Shown here: positions 1 to 7,790 of the stretch, in pieces
Layout of the letters: every line of letters begins with the position of its first letter
How positions within the stretch are numbered: the stretch's first letter is position 1
DNA from: Pseudomonas pseudonitroreducens
Lineage (GTDB): Bacteria; Pseudomonadota; Gammaproteobacteria; Pseudomonadales; Pseudomonadaceae
Length of the DNA: 64,000 nucleotides
Direction: 5' to 3'
Assembly (NCBI RefSeq): GCF_021603645.1
Contig: NZ_BQHJ01000011.1
Coordinates: 1 to 64,000 of the forward strand
The notes under the pieces: generated by a model
Told to the model about the DNA's origin: nothing
What the model saw: the letters and a program-made list of their open reading frames with translations, nothing else
Database searches by the model: none
Translations under genes and position numbers: made by a program

Positions 1-322
1 GGCGCACCCGCTTGGGATGAAGGCGCAAGTCATGGGCCGCCATCTGCGGCGTCCATCCGCGCTTGGCCATCGCCTCGATCCGTGCGGCCATCGGCGGCAA
101 GAGCGGGCTGGGCGACGGTGCTGGCTCGTCGTCGAAGGCGTCGACAGGCGCGGCCTCCGGCTGGAGTACTTCCTCCAGCTCGGCCGGCTCGACTGCAGCG
201 ACTTCCTCGATCTGGAGCGCTGGCATTGGCGGCACCTGGTCCATGCCCAGGGCCTGACGCGCCAGGCGTGCCTCGACGCGGCAGAGCGTCCGGTAGATCA
301 GCTGTGCAGCACGCTCGTGCAT
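1..322 (-). CDS. Phage early protein, partial (runs off the window)
   Basis: An open frame of 107 codons without a stop starts with ATG at 322 and reads out of the window at base 1. The start lies just past the stop of the preceding gene, the tight packing seen throughout this operon. The N-terminal part is charged (MHERAAQLIYRTLCRVEARL), followed by an acidic, proline-rich stretch (about residues 30-70) and then a segment resembling a small helix-turn-helix (KRGWTPQMAAHDLRLHPKRV). Its place in the early region of a Mu-like phage is clear. I do not recognise the family. Confidence 0.6.
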   Translation of the reverse strand, partial: MHERAAQLIYRTLCRVEARLARQALGMDQVPPMPALQIEEVAAVEPAELEEVLQPEAAPVDAFDDEPAPSPSPLLPPMAARIEAMAKRGWTPQMAAHDLRLHPKRVR

Positions 323-323
323 G

Positions 324-542
324 TCAGTGCCCCTCCGCAGTGATCCGCCAGCGGCTGTCGCGGCTGCCTTCGCGCACGTCTTCGATGCACTCGACGCGCA
401 GGGCGGCATCAGGGAAAAGCTTGTGGCCCAGGCGCTTGGCGCATTGCTCGCGGCTCCAGCTGCAGCTGGCCGACTTGCCCTTGCTGGTGGCGGTGTAGCC
501 GTCGCCAGCGCGGCGCATGTTGAACTCGATGGAGTCGCTCAT
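324..542 (-). CDS. Small phage protein, unknown function
   Basis: This 72-residue protein begins MSDSIEFNMRRAGDGYTATS. Its ATG overlaps the stop of the upstream gene by 4 bases, implying translational coupling. It has two cysteines in the middle (SCSW, EQCAK) and one later (VECIED), too irregular to call a zinc site. No family was recognised. It is accepted as real because the overlaps on both sides match the rest of the operon. Confidence 0.6.
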   Translation of the reverse strand: MSDSIEFNMRRAGDGYTATSKGKSASCSWSREQCAKRLGHKLFPDAALRVECIEDVREGSRDSRWRITAEGH

Positions 543-757
543 GACCTGGCCTCCCGCATTTCCCGGAGGGCTTCCAAGACCTTTGCCACGGGGTCCAGGT
601 ACTCGCCAGTGATGGCAACCACTACCAGCTCGTTGCCGTTGTCCAGCGTCAGGTGCATGACGTCGAAGGCGTCGGCATCGAGCTGCTCGGCCTCGTCGAT
701 CATCTGGCGGACGCTCTTGTCCAGGTTCATGTCATCGAGCAGAGGTGCTTGTCCCAT
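539..757 (-). CDS. Small acidic phage protein, unknown function
   Basis: The frame is open further upstream, but the ATG at 757 (MGQAPLLDDMNLDKSVRQMI) is the likely start because it sits immediately next to the stop of the preceding gene. The product is about 72 residues, acidic in the first half, with a beta-rich segment (VMHLTLDNGNELVVVAITGEYL) and a basic C-terminus. It overlaps the next gene by 4 bases. I cannot assign a function. Confidence 0.6.
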   Translation of the reverse strand: MGQAPLLDDMNLDKSVRQMIDEAEQLDADAFDVMHLTLDNGNELVVVAITGEYLDPVAKVLEALREMREARS

Positions 758-758
758 G

Positions 759-1031
759 TCACACCCCCAGCGCCCGAACACCGGGCGCATCGTGGGTGGA
801 CAGGTCGCGGATATAGCGAGCGATGGCACCGAGGTTGGTGCGCGGTTCGGCACCAGCACGAACACCTGGAACGCGCCAGGCCAGCCCGGCAACGGGGTCG
901 GCACTGAGGTCGATCACGCGGCGTAGCTCGTCCGAGTCACCCACGGCGAGGGCGAAGTAGCCGTCACCGGGGTGCTCGTCGTGCAGCTCGATCAGGCCGT
1001 CTATGCGGCACACGGCATAGGTCTTAACCAT
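759..1031 (-). CDS. Small phage protein, unknown function
   Basis: The start is taken at ATG 1031 (MVKTYAVCRIDGLIELHDEH) because AAAGGAG lies about 8 bases upstream; the frame itself extends 12 codons further. The product has 90 residues and reads like a compact alpha/beta protein. A gene of this kind commonly follows small early genes in Pseudomonas transposable phages. Family not recognised. Confidence 0.65.
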   Translation of the reverse strand: MVKTYAVCRIDGLIELHDEHPGDGYFALAVGDSDELRRVIDLSADPVAGLAWRVPGVRAGAEPRTNLGAIARYIRDLSTHDAPGVRALGV

Positions 1032-1230
1032 GGTGATTCTCCTTTGAGGTTTCCCGCATCTCGTCACTCACGTCCCCCAGCTTGTCGGCCGCCTCGGTGA
1101 TGATGTTCACGTGGTACTGGTCGACTTCCTCCCACGCGGCAGCCATTGCCAGGAGCTTCTCGCGCATGGCGTTTAGGCTGCGGCGGTGCCCCGCGTTTAG
1201 TTGCTTCTCTGTCCGAGTGGCCACGGTCAC
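1024..1230 (-). CDS. Small phage protein, GTG start
   Basis: The likely start is GTG at 1230, which overlaps the stop of the DUF3164 gene as GTGA. The upstream continuation of the frame lies entirely inside that gene. The product has 68 residues (VTVATRTEKQLNAGHRRSLN), is predicted to be largely helical and is charged. No good ribosome binding site is seen, so expression probably relies on coupling to the preceding gene. Function unknown. Confidence 0.6.
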   Translation of the reverse strand: MTVATRTEKQLNAGHRRSLNAMREKLLAMAAAWEEVDQYHVNIITEAADKLGDVSDEMRETSKENHHG

Positions 1231-1844
1231 ACCCCCGCGATGTCGAGCGGGATCGCCCGCCACTGGTCAGAGTCGCCCACACGCTCATGGACGCGGATGT
1301 AGTCCTTGGAGCCGACGACCTGGCAGGCCTCTGCGATGGCCTTCATTGCGCGCTGCCAGCGCTCGTCAGTGATTTCCAAGCGGCGAAGCGCAAGGACGTT
1401 GGCAGTACGTACCTCGCCTTTGGTGTCGGTGCGGAAAGCGTCGTTGACCAGGGTGACGACCTCCGGGCGGGCGCCCTCGGTCCATTCCAGCAGGCACTGG
1501 TCAATCAGGGCGCGGGCCGCCTGCAGGCGCTCATCGAACTGGATGGACTGCTGTACGGCCTTGGTGATCTTGAAGCGTCCATCGAACGACACCAGGCTGA
1601 CGTTGCCTTTCTTGCCGCCCAGCTTGACGCCGTACTGATCGGCGGACAGCTCCACGAAAGCGGCGACGTCACCGAACGCCGACACCTTGAACTCGGCGAT
1701 CAGGCTGTGCAGTTGCTTGGCCTTCTCCACAAGCTCCAGGACCAACTGGTCGCGTGCTTGGTCGATGGGCTTGATGAGGCTTTCGTGGACCAGGCGCTTC
1801 TGCGCATCCAGACGAAAGCCTTCAGGAATTGCGATTTGGTTCAT
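1227..1844 (-). CDS. DUF3164 family phage protein
   Basis: The 205-residue protein starts MNQIAIPEGFRLDAQKRLVH and continues through a helical region to KLGGKKGNVSLVSFDGRFKI, the pattern typical of the DUF3164 family found in the early region of Mu-like phages next to transposase and host-takeover genes. AGGAG sits 8 bases before ATG 1844. The family has no established activity that I can name. The family call rests on recalled sequence pattern. Confidence 0.85.
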   Translation of the reverse strand: MNQIAIPEGFRLDAQKRLVHESLIKPIDQARDQLVLELVEKAKQLHSLIAEFKVSAFGDVAAFVELSADQYGVKLGGKKGNVSLVSFDGRFKITKAVQQSIQFDERLQAARALIDQCLLEWTEGARPEVVTLVNDAFRTDTKGEVRTANVLALRRLEITDERWQRAMKAIAEACQVVGSKDYIRVHERVGDSDQWRAIPLDIAGV

Positions 1845-1861
1845 GGGATGGCTCCTGTTGA

Positions 1862-2188
1862 TCAGTGGAAAGTGAGGTCGATGGGGGACGGGCTGGCGAA
1901 GTCGCGGTAACTGATCGGCTCGGACCAGGTGACTTCCACGCCCTGGAAAATCGCACTCCAGCGTGTGCTGCCTGCCGTGCCGTGGCGCTGGAAACCGGCC
2001 ACAAGACGCAGCTGTTCCATTAGCCGGCCGCCTTCGGGACTGATGGTCAGGCGGTTCTCGGCCGGCTCGATGCGGTGCAGGCGGATACCCATGCGCTGCA
2101 GATCACGCGCCGCGCTGTTGAAGGTCCGCAGCCGATCAGCCAGGCGCGGGGTCAGGACTTTCAGGACAGCGTTAGTGCTGGCTTGCAT
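1862..2188 (-). CDS. Phage protein, unknown function
   Basis: The start is ATG 2188 (MQASTNAVLKVLTPRLADRL), preceded by GGAGGCGAGCC; the frame is open 6 codons further. The 108-residue product overlaps the end of the upstream HTH gene by 17 bases. It has a helical, basic N-terminal half and a beta-like C-terminal half (WSAIFQGVEVTWSEPISYRD). No family was recognised. Confidence 0.65.
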   Translation of the reverse strand: MQASTNAVLKVLTPRLADRLRTFNSAARDLQRMGIRLHRIEPAENRLTISPEGGRLMEQLRLVAGFQRHGTAGSTRWSAIFQGVEVTWSEPISYRDFASPSPIDLTFH

Positions 2189-2558
2189 GGCTCGCCTCCA
2201 GGGCATTCGCGCAGTTGGGGTTGTGGGTGCAGTGCTGACAGGCCTTCCACTGCTGCATGGCCTGCGGGTTGTGCGTCGGAGCCTTCTTTTCGCGGTAGCT
2301 TTGGCACTCGATCAGGCTGATGGGCTCGCCCTGGGCGTGGCAGTCCAGGGCGCCCAGGGCGGCCACCACCCGGCGCTCGACCGCCGAGGTGCTCGGCGAC
2401 GGGTAGCGATTGGAGAGCACCAGGCTGACCGCAGAGCGGCTCATGCCGATGCGCTCACCGGCACGGGTGCGGTTGGTCTGCTCGACCTCGGCGGCCAGCA
2501 GGCAGACCCACTGCGGGGGCTGCTCGCCCCAAGCGGACAGATCGACGCGGGCATTCAT
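2172..2558 (-). CDS. Phage helix-turn-helix protein with cysteine-rich tail
   Basis: The 128-residue protein has an N-terminal helix-turn-helix around residues 20-60 (LLAAEVEQTNRTRAGERIGM then SRSAVSLVLSNRYPS), of the Xre type with a SRSAVS recognition helix. The C-terminal third carries WKACQHCTHNPNCANAL, three cysteines that could bind metal. GAGGTGAG precedes ATG 2558. A regulatory role in early or middle phage transcription is plausible but inferred. Confidence 0.75.
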   Translation of the reverse strand: MNARVDLSAWGEQPPQWVCLLAAEVEQTNRTRAGERIGMSRSAVSLVLSNRYPSPSTSAVERRVVAALGALDCHAQGEPISLIECQSYREKKAPTHNPQAMQQWKACQHCTHNPNCANALEASHASQH

Positions 2559-3349
2559 GCACTCACCTCACGCGCCAGGTCGTTGAACAGGCGCAACGCC
2601 TCGATGCCTTCCGTGCGCTCGCTGTCGTCGGGGTGGAATTGGGCGACCATGCGGCCGGCCAGGCGCTCGATGGGCTTAGCTGCTGCGAGCAGGTCGGCTA
2701 GTGCTTTCTCCAAGCAAGCCTTTTCCAGCCGTAGGCCAGCCAGCTCGGGGCTGTCCGGTATGTCCTTGGTCCAGACCACTTGGTCCAGGTTCGGGTCGTA
2801 GACCTGTTCGAAGGTGCTGCGCTGATAGACCGGGTGCTGCGGGCCGCTGTAGCGCTGGCGCACCAGGTGGTAGCGGGCAGGCTTGCCTGGGGTCCCATCG
2901 GTACGGGTGACGTAGCCGGCGAGGGTCAGCCCCTGCAGGTAGGTGCGGGCGGCCAGCTCGGTCATGGTCACGCCGTTGACGCTGGCGTGCTCCGCTGCCT
3001 CGGCGGCGCTCATCTCGCCCAGGATGCGCAGGGTGCGCCAGATGTTCTCGACGGCAGACGGGGGAACCCGCTCGCCTTTCTTGTTGACGCGCGGAGCCTC
3101 GGCGCCTTCATCCGCCAGCAGCTTCCAGCGGGCATCACGCTGGACCAGGACCTCTACACGCTCGACGATGCCGGCCTTCTTCAGGTCGCGCAGGTAGCTG
3201 CTCACGGCCTGATCTTCCTGGCCGGACAAACGCGACACGTTGTAGGTGGTCAGGCCCTTCGGGTCGCGGGACAGCGAGCGGATGGCTTCCCACATGTGCT
3301 GGCGCGGGCTCTTACCGCCAGTCATGGTGAGGTGAATGGCCTTACGCAT
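2555..3349 (-). CDS. Phage protein with winged-helix-like repeats
   Basis: The 264-residue protein contains two stretches reminiscent of winged-helix DNA-binding units: residues about 15-75 (QHMWEAIRSLSRDPKGLTTY through AGIVERVEVLVQR) and about 100-165 (ENIWRTLRILGEMSAAEAAE through LAGYVTRTDG). The C-terminal part is helical. ATG 3349 overlaps the stop of the zinc-ribbon gene by 8 bases. Proteins like this occur in early operons of Pseudomonas transposable phages. Precise function unknown. Confidence 0.7.
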   Translation of the reverse strand: MRKAIHLTMTGGKSPRQHMWEAIRSLSRDPKGLTTYNVSRLSGQEDQAVSSYLRDLKKAGIVERVEVLVQRDARWKLLADEGAEAPRVNKKGERVPPSAVENIWRTLRILGEMSAAEAAEHASVNGVTMTELAARTYLQGLTLAGYVTRTDGTPGKPARYHLVRQRYSGPQHPVYQRSTFEQVYDPNLDQVVWTKDIPDSPELAGLRLEKACLEKALADLLAAAKPIERLAGRMVAQFHPDDSERTEGIEALRLFNDLAREVSA

Positions 3350-3551
3350 TGCCCACCGCCTTGGAGCCCTGGCTCACGACAAGCATTTCACTGACGGTCA
3401 CGAACTCATTGAGAGTGCGGCCGCACTCGGCGCACTCAACAACCAGGTCGATCAGCTTAGGATCGTGTGCGGCGGGGTTCACATAGGCGATGTGGTGTTC
3501 GCTGCCACAGCCCGCACAAGCGATCTCGGTGAGGTCTACATGGTTAGCCAT
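3342..3551 (-). CDS. Small zinc-ribbon phage protein
   Basis: The start is ATG 3551 (MANHVDLTEIACAGCGSEHH) with GGAGGG about 8 bases upstream. The 69-residue product has two CxxC pairs, CAGC near residue 12 and CAEC near residue 39, spaced as in a zinc ribbon. It lies directly after the B ATPase gene and overlaps the following gene. It may bind nucleic acid or protein; no activity can be assigned. Confidence 0.75.
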   Translation of the reverse strand: MANHVDLTEIACAGCGSEHHIAYVNPAAHDPKLIDLVVECAECGRTLNEFVTVSEMLVVSQGSKAVGNA

Positions 3552-3553
3552 GC

Positions 3554-4273
3554 TCAAGCCCTCCGCGCCGGGGCTTCGCCAGTGAACCAGCCGCGATTAC
3601 CCCAGGTGGCCAGGTCAATCGTGTCGGTGCCAATGGCCTGGGCCTCGGTGTGGACGCGGTAGAGGTTCACGGCGACGCGGCGCAGGCAGCCCTGGGTCTT
3701 CGCGCACAGATCGTCCAGCAGCTCGTCTGCGATGGTGAGATGGGGGTAAGTGGCGTCTACCAGGTCGCGCAGGTCGTCGGCGGTGGCCGGCTGTGCGGGG
3801 ACCCATTCCAGGACTCGGTTGTGCAGGCGCTCCAGCTTGGCCAGGCTGGTCGGCACGCGCTCTTCCCCAATCAGCACAATGGTTCCCTGGCTGGCGTTGA
3901 AAATGTCGGTGATGACGTTCGCGGCAGCCTTGTCCAGCAGGTACTGCGCATCGTCGATCAGCAGCGGACGGTTGCTGCGGCTGAGCTGCTCGGCGATCTG
4001 GTCGACCATCTCGGACAAGGTGCTGGCCGGAGTGATGCCCATGTCGCGCAGGACCGCCTGCAGGAAGGCTTTCCGAGTCCAGGTCTCACGGCACTCGACG
4101 TAGTAGGCGCGGTGCTTGGTGGCAGCGAACGCCGCTGCGAAGGACTTCCCGTAACCGGTCTTGCCGTAGGCAACCACAAGGCCCGGCAGGCCCACGGGAC
4201 GGCGCATGGCGCGGTCGATAGCGTTGGCGAGAAGACCGACGTTGGTCAGCGGAACGATTTTCTTGGCACTCAT
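3554..4273 (-). CDS. B: Transposition ATPase B (MuB-type AAA+)
   Basis: MuB-type proteins bind target DNA with ATP, deliver it to the transposase and give target immunity. The protein has Walker A GKTGYGKS (about residues 37-44) and Walker B PLLIDDAQ (about 103-110), followed by the sensor region VLIGEERVP. The start is ATG 4273 (MSAKKIVPLTNVG), with AGGAG 8 bases upstream; a TTG 7 codons earlier is less likely. Length is 239 residues; Mu B is 312 and has an extra N-terminal region. It directly follows the transposase gene. Confidence 0.9.
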   Translation of the reverse strand: MSAKKIVPLTNVGLLANAIDRAMRRPVGLPGLVVAYGKTGYGKSFAAAFAATKHRAYYVECRETWTRKAFLQAVLRDMGITPASTLSEMVDQIAEQLSRSNRPLLIDDAQYLLDKAAANVITDIFNASQGTIVLIGEERVPTSLAKLERLHNRVLEWVPAQPATADDLRDLVDATYPHLTIADELLDDLCAKTQGCLRRVAVNLYRVHTEAQAIGTDTIDLATWGNRGWFTGEAPARRA

Positions 4274-4290
4274 AGTTGTTACTCCTGTGG

Positions 4291-6345
4291 TCAAGCGCGG
4301 GCCAGACCGGCCTCGGCAAAGTCGTACATGTCCTGGGTGGACTTGAATTCATCGGTGCGGGGGTATTCGCCATGCCAGCGATGGGCCTCGGGCTCCATCT
4401 GCTCGCCAGCGGTGATGCGGCGGTCGACGCGCTTCCACAGGCGATAGCGCGCCATGGAGTCGGTCGGAATCTCGAAGGTGCTGGGAGCGGCCAGCGCGGC
4501 GGCATAGCGGCGTGCCTCACTGATCTGCTCGGCACTCAGGTCGGCAGTTGGCGCGGCCTTTGGCACAACGCGCAGCTCGACGTTTTCGCCGGTCAAGGTC
4601 TTTGCCTTCTTAGCGACCCTGTTGAACTGGCCCTTCTCACGGCGCTCTTTGGCCTTATCCATCAGGCTCTTCGGCTTGGCGCCGACGGCGTTGCCGTTGA
4701 TCAGCGCCTCGCCAATCAGCTCGCCATCCAAGGTGTGAACCCATACCCGGCTGGCATCGCGGAAGTCGTAGCCCACGCGCACTTCCTGACCGTGGTGTGG
4801 CTCCAGCGCCTCCAGGAAGTAGGAGTGGCCATGCAGTTGCACTTTGGCGCGATGTGTTGTCCGGACTTCCTGTGGCCGCACGATGGTGGCCACCACATCG
4901 GCATCCGCCATGATGGGCTCCCAGCCCTCGGCCATGGCCGACTTCCAGGACTCCATTGGACTCTGGTGCCGCAGCCTGCCTGTCTCGATATCGCGAACCT
5001 TAGGCAGGCCCCGATGTGGACGGTAGTTGTACTCGTCCAGTGCATTGCTAAGGTCAGAGACGAATTGCGCGAACTCGGGAACCTGTTTGGGCTTGATGCC
5101 CAGGTCCAATTCCTTGCGCGACAGCCGATACACACGGGTGGACGCTTCCTTGTCCATGTCTGCACCGATGTAGCTGTCGTAGGTTTTGGCCAGCCGCACC
5201 AGAATCGTCCGGTGCGAGCGCTCGATAACGCCACGTGCCTGCGAGCTGTACGGCAGCGAGTGAGTAATGGTGCCGCCCAGGCGGTCGTTTACCTCATAGA
5301 TGATCTCGTTCTTGAAGCCTTTGCCGTTATCGACGTAGAACACTGCGTACATGCCAACACGGGTAAGGGCTTCGCGTAGAGCATCGAGCGTGGCCAGCGT
5401 GGATTCCGCCAGGTTGACCGCGAAGCCAACGATACGACGGGTTCCCCAGTCGATGATCGTCGTTACCTCGGGGCGGAATATCTGGCCGGTGTCTGGGTTG
5501 ATCACCTCGGCATCGAACTTGTGGCCGTCTGCTACCCACACATCGTTGGGCCACAGAACGTCGGCATTCATATCCTTATGCGCCTTCAAGGACTTGATAT
5601 CCCTTGCGCCCATGCGGCCCTGCTCTCGCACCTGCGGCGCCAGCTTGGCCAGCATTCGCCGCACAGCATGAATGCTGGGCGCTCCCTGGTACTCGGCCTT
5701 GAACAGTGCATAAGCCGCTTCAACGCTGGGCTTCTGTGGGCGCTGGTAGTGCTTCAGGAACGCGGGCGCCCACACTGGCAGGGTCATGTCCGGTTTGCGG
5801 CGGACAGGCGCTAGAGCTATCTCACCGTGCTTGCGGAAGTCCGCCAGCCAGCGCTTGAGGGTTCTCTCGCTCAGTGTGCGATCCGCAGTCTTGCGGTCGT
5901 TGGCGCGCTCAACACGCTCCGCGAGGTAGGGGCTAAGGGTGTTGTCACGTGCGGCAGCAACCAGCGTCAGGATGGAGCGCTGTTGGCTGACAAACTGACT
6001 CATCCGTTCGATTTCACGGATCAGGGATACGCGCGCGGTCATCACTTCCCGCTGATCATCGTTCAAGCGTGACGTGGAAATACCGTCACGCTTCGGCGTA
6101 ATCAATGTGTGCGGCGCTGTCGGCTGAGGTGCTACCTGAGGCTGGTCCGCTTCAACCATGCGAGCCAACAGCGCTGCCTGGGCCTCTACTGGCAGGACGT
6201 CGAAGGAGTACTCACGACCGCCGCCTAGAGCAAGCCGTAGCTGTGCCTCCCAGCCTTCGCGTCTGGCGCGATGGTTGATGCCCTGGACTGTTCCGGGTAG
6301 GCCTGGCAGACCGGCGAGTTCCTGTGCGGAAAACCACTTACTCAT
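4291..6345 (-). CDS. A: Transposase A (MuA-type DDE recombinase)
   Basis: This is the DDE transposase that cuts and joins the phage ends during replicative transposition. The start is ATG 6345 (MSKWFSAQELAGLPGLPGTV), a typical N-terminal winged-helix domain of MuA. The catalytic triad is visible: Asp273 in VADGHKF, Asp339 in FYVDNGKGF and Glu375 in GVIERSHRT; Mu has 269, 336 and 392. A beta-barrel segment (about 500-560) and a basic C-terminal region follow, the latter being where MuB and ClpX contact MuA. Length is 684 residues (Mu 663). It overlaps the upstream gene by 8 bases. Confidence 0.95.
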   Translation of the reverse strand: MSKWFSAQELAGLPGLPGTVQGINHRARREGWEAQLRLALGGGREYSFDVLPVEAQAALLARMVEADQPQVAPQPTAPHTLITPKRDGISTSRLNDDQREVMTARVSLIREIERMSQFVSQQRSILTLVAAARDNTLSPYLAERVERANDRKTADRTLSERTLKRWLADFRKHGEIALAPVRRKPDMTLPVWAPAFLKHYQRPQKPSVEAAYALFKAEYQGAPSIHAVRRMLAKLAPQVREQGRMGARDIKSLKAHKDMNADVLWPNDVWVADGHKFDAEVINPDTGQIFRPEVTTIIDWGTRRIVGFAVNLAESTLATLDALREALTRVGMYAVFYVDNGKGFKNEIIYEVNDRLGGTITHSLPYSSQARGVIERSHRTILVRLAKTYDSYIGADMDKEASTRVYRLSRKELDLGIKPKQVPEFAQFVSDLSNALDEYNYRPHRGLPKVRDIETGRLRHQSPMESWKSAMAEGWEPIMADADVVATIVRPQEVRTTHRAKVQLHGHSYFLEALEPHHGQEVRVGYDFRDASRVWVHTLDGELIGEALINGNAVGAKPKSLMDKAKERREKGQFNRVAKKAKTLTGENVELRVVPKAAPTADLSAEQISEARRYAAALAAPSTFEIPTDSMARYRLWKRVDRRITAGEQMEPEAHRWHGEYPRTDEFKSTQDMYDFAEAGLARA

Positions 6346-6532
6346 GGGACGCCTCACCTGCCTCAAGATCGGCAATCAAGGCTGCTCCAAGGTTCAGGGC
6401 CGCAGTGCGAAGCCACTCTCTGGCATCATTCCATGCGCCTATTTCTACAGCGGCGCCTTCAGCCTCTACGCACTTGTAGAACTCGGTTGCATGGCGCAGG
6501 TCGTCTAGTAGTGCCTGATGAATACGGGTCAT
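6338..6532 (-). CDS. Small phage protein, unknown function
   Basis: The 64-residue, helix-rich protein (MTRIHQALLDDLRHATEFYK) has GGGAGG about 8 bases before ATG 6532 and ends 8 bases inside the transposase gene. It sits between the Ner-like regulator and A, where transposable phages carry variable small genes. No family was recognised. Confidence 0.65.
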   Translation of the reverse strand: MTRIHQALLDDLRHATEFYKCVEAEGAAVEIGAWNDAREWLRTAALNLGAALIADLEAGEASHE

Positions 6533-6768
6533 GGGCGACCTCCCAGCAGGCGCCCACGCCGAGCCAGTTCGTAGTCGCTAATGGTCGCCATGCCACGATC
6601 ATCCGCGCCGGACAGGCCGACCCATTCAGGGTTGAACAGATGGTTGACCGCAGGGCGCCCTTTGCCTTGAGCTGGAGTACGCCCCTCGAAGCGGGCACGA
6701 TATTCATCTGTGCCAAAGGCCTCGCGAATCATCAGCCAAGTACCTGGCTTCAAGTGCGACGGTCTCAT
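6529..6768 (-). CDS. Small phage protein, unknown function
   Basis: The 79-residue basic protein (MRPSHLKPGTWLMIREAFGT) has a strong ribosome binding site GGAGGTGCAGC before ATG 6768. Its start overlaps the stop of the upstream gene and its stop overlaps the start of the downstream gene, each by 4 bases, so the three genes are probably translated as a coupled unit. Function unknown. Confidence 0.65.
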   Translation of the reverse strand: MRPSHLKPGTWLMIREAFGTDEYRARFEGRTPAQGKGRPAVNHLFNPEWVGLSGADDRGMATISDYELARRGRLLGGRP

Positions 6769-7208
6769 GCTGCACCTCCGATCTGACGGCGCAGGGCACG
6801 TGCCTGGCGTGTAGCTTCTTCTTTGATGCTCTCCACTCGGCCCAACTCAGCTAGCAAGGCATCGCGCCCCCAGCTAACCCGACCACCACGAACGGTGACG
6901 ATCAGGTCAGTCAGTTGATGGCTGCCGCAGACTTGCTCCAGGAGGGCCGCGCGGTAGAAAGGCAGGTTGTGATCGATGCGAGCGGTCGAGGACCAGGCAT
7001 CCAGCATGGCTTTGCTGATGTCTTCGCCCGACAGGCGTGACATCTGCGCGGCAACGTCAAAGCGTTCAAGCCCGGTGGTCTTTGCCCCGCTCAGCATCTC
7101 GCTGACAATTTCGCTTACCTGGACGCGGAAGTCGCAGGCGCTAACCAGCTGGGGCTGCGGTACATCGAAGTCGATGTTTATGGTGCGGTCGTCTTTTCCG
7201 TGACGCAT
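6765..7208 (-). CDS. Phage early protein, unknown function
   Basis: The 147-residue protein (MRHGKDDRTINIDFDVPQPQ) has GGAGGCATAAAC before ATG 7208. The first 20 residues are beta-like and the rest is helical (FRVQVSEIVSEMLSGAKTTG, LERFDVAAQMSRLSGEDISK), ending in a basic coiled segment (ESIKEEATRQARALRRQIGG). It is the first gene after the Ner-like regulator. It is similar in position and style to conserved early proteins of Pseudomonas transposable phages, but I cannot name its function. Confidence 0.65.
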   Translation of the reverse strand: MRHGKDDRTINIDFDVPQPQLVSACDFRVQVSEIVSEMLSGAKTTGLERFDVAAQMSRLSGEDISKAMLDAWSSTARIDHNLPFYRAALLEQVCGSHQLTDLIVTVRGGRVSWGRDALLAELGRVESIKEEATRQARALRRQIGGAA

Positions 7209-7210
7209 GT

Positions 7211-7549
7211 TTATGCCTCCGTTCCGGTTTTACGGTGCCCAAGGACATAAGCTGGGTTATTCTTTTGAGTACGCGCCGGCATAACTTCGGAGCGTTTGGG
7301 GCGCATGCGATTGGGGTTGCCGTTGGCGTCCCAGCGCTCCGGCCAGATGTCCTGGACGTCAAGGCTCAGCGCCTTGGCGATAGCCCGCTCCATGCGCGGG
7401 TAAGCAGTTCGCTTCACGTTCTTCACGGCAGGGCCGGAGACGTGCAGATCGCGCGCGAGCTTCGCCAGCGACGTGCCCTTGGCCCGTAGCTGGAACTTGA
7501 TCCACTCCCAGCGCAGACCTGGGTCAGATGGGATTTCCGCTGTGTTCAT
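7211..7549 (-). CDS. ner: Ner-like DNA-binding regulator
   Basis: Ner represses the early and repressor promoters of Mu-like phages. The segment RWEWIKFQLRAKGTSLAKLA, then RDLHVSGPAVKNVKRTAYPR and SLDVQDIWPERWDANG, matches the Ner/Nlp DNA-binding domain, including its ending at IWPxRW. A basic tail of about 40 residues follows that Mu Ner (75 aa) lacks. ATG 7549 is chosen because GGA lies 8-10 bases upstream; ATG 7585 is also in frame and would add 12 residues. It is divergent from the repressor. Confidence 0.85.
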   Translation of the reverse strand: MNTAEIPSDPGLRWEWIKFQLRAKGTSLAKLARDLHVSGPAVKNVKRTAYPRMERAIAKALSLDVQDIWPERWDANGNPNRMRPKRSEVMPARTQKNNPAYVLGHRKTGTEA

Positions 7550-7790
7550 GTCGTTGATCCATAGACCGCCTGGCGGGGTGGTCATGAGGTGATGTTTAAC
7601 GTGTCCAACGACATAAACATAGAACCATGGAGCTTGAAAATCAATACCAGGGAGCTTCTTTCAAGTCCGACTTTCAACTTAATGGTGCTATAAGATTGGA
7701 AAATACAGATAAATCAATCGGTTACGAGAACTTGAAAGCGGATCGCCCTGGCGGTGTCTCGCTTTCAAGTTCGCGCACCGAGCTTGAAAG
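7550..7790. promoter_or_regulatory. Phage early/repressor control region with six CTTGAAAG-type octamers
   Basis: Octamers CTTGAAAR or the reverse complement lie at 7633-7640 (CTTGAAAA), 7658-7665 (CTTTCAAG), 7671-7678 (CTTTCAAC), 7731-7738 (CTTGAAAG), 7762-7769 (CTTTCAAG) and 7783-7790 (CTTGAAAG), in both orientations. A possible leftward early promoter lies between them on the minus strand, TTGATT then TTATAG about 18 bases on (roughly 7688-7711). They are most simply repressor operators, as in Mu where O1-O3 cover Pe. Assignment to the repressor is inferred. Confidence 0.65.

Noticed and set aside
6765-7208. Assigning the first gene after ner as a Gam-like nuclease inhibitor
   Set aside because: The sequence lacks the long coiled-coil and conserved core of Mu Gam, so no function was given.
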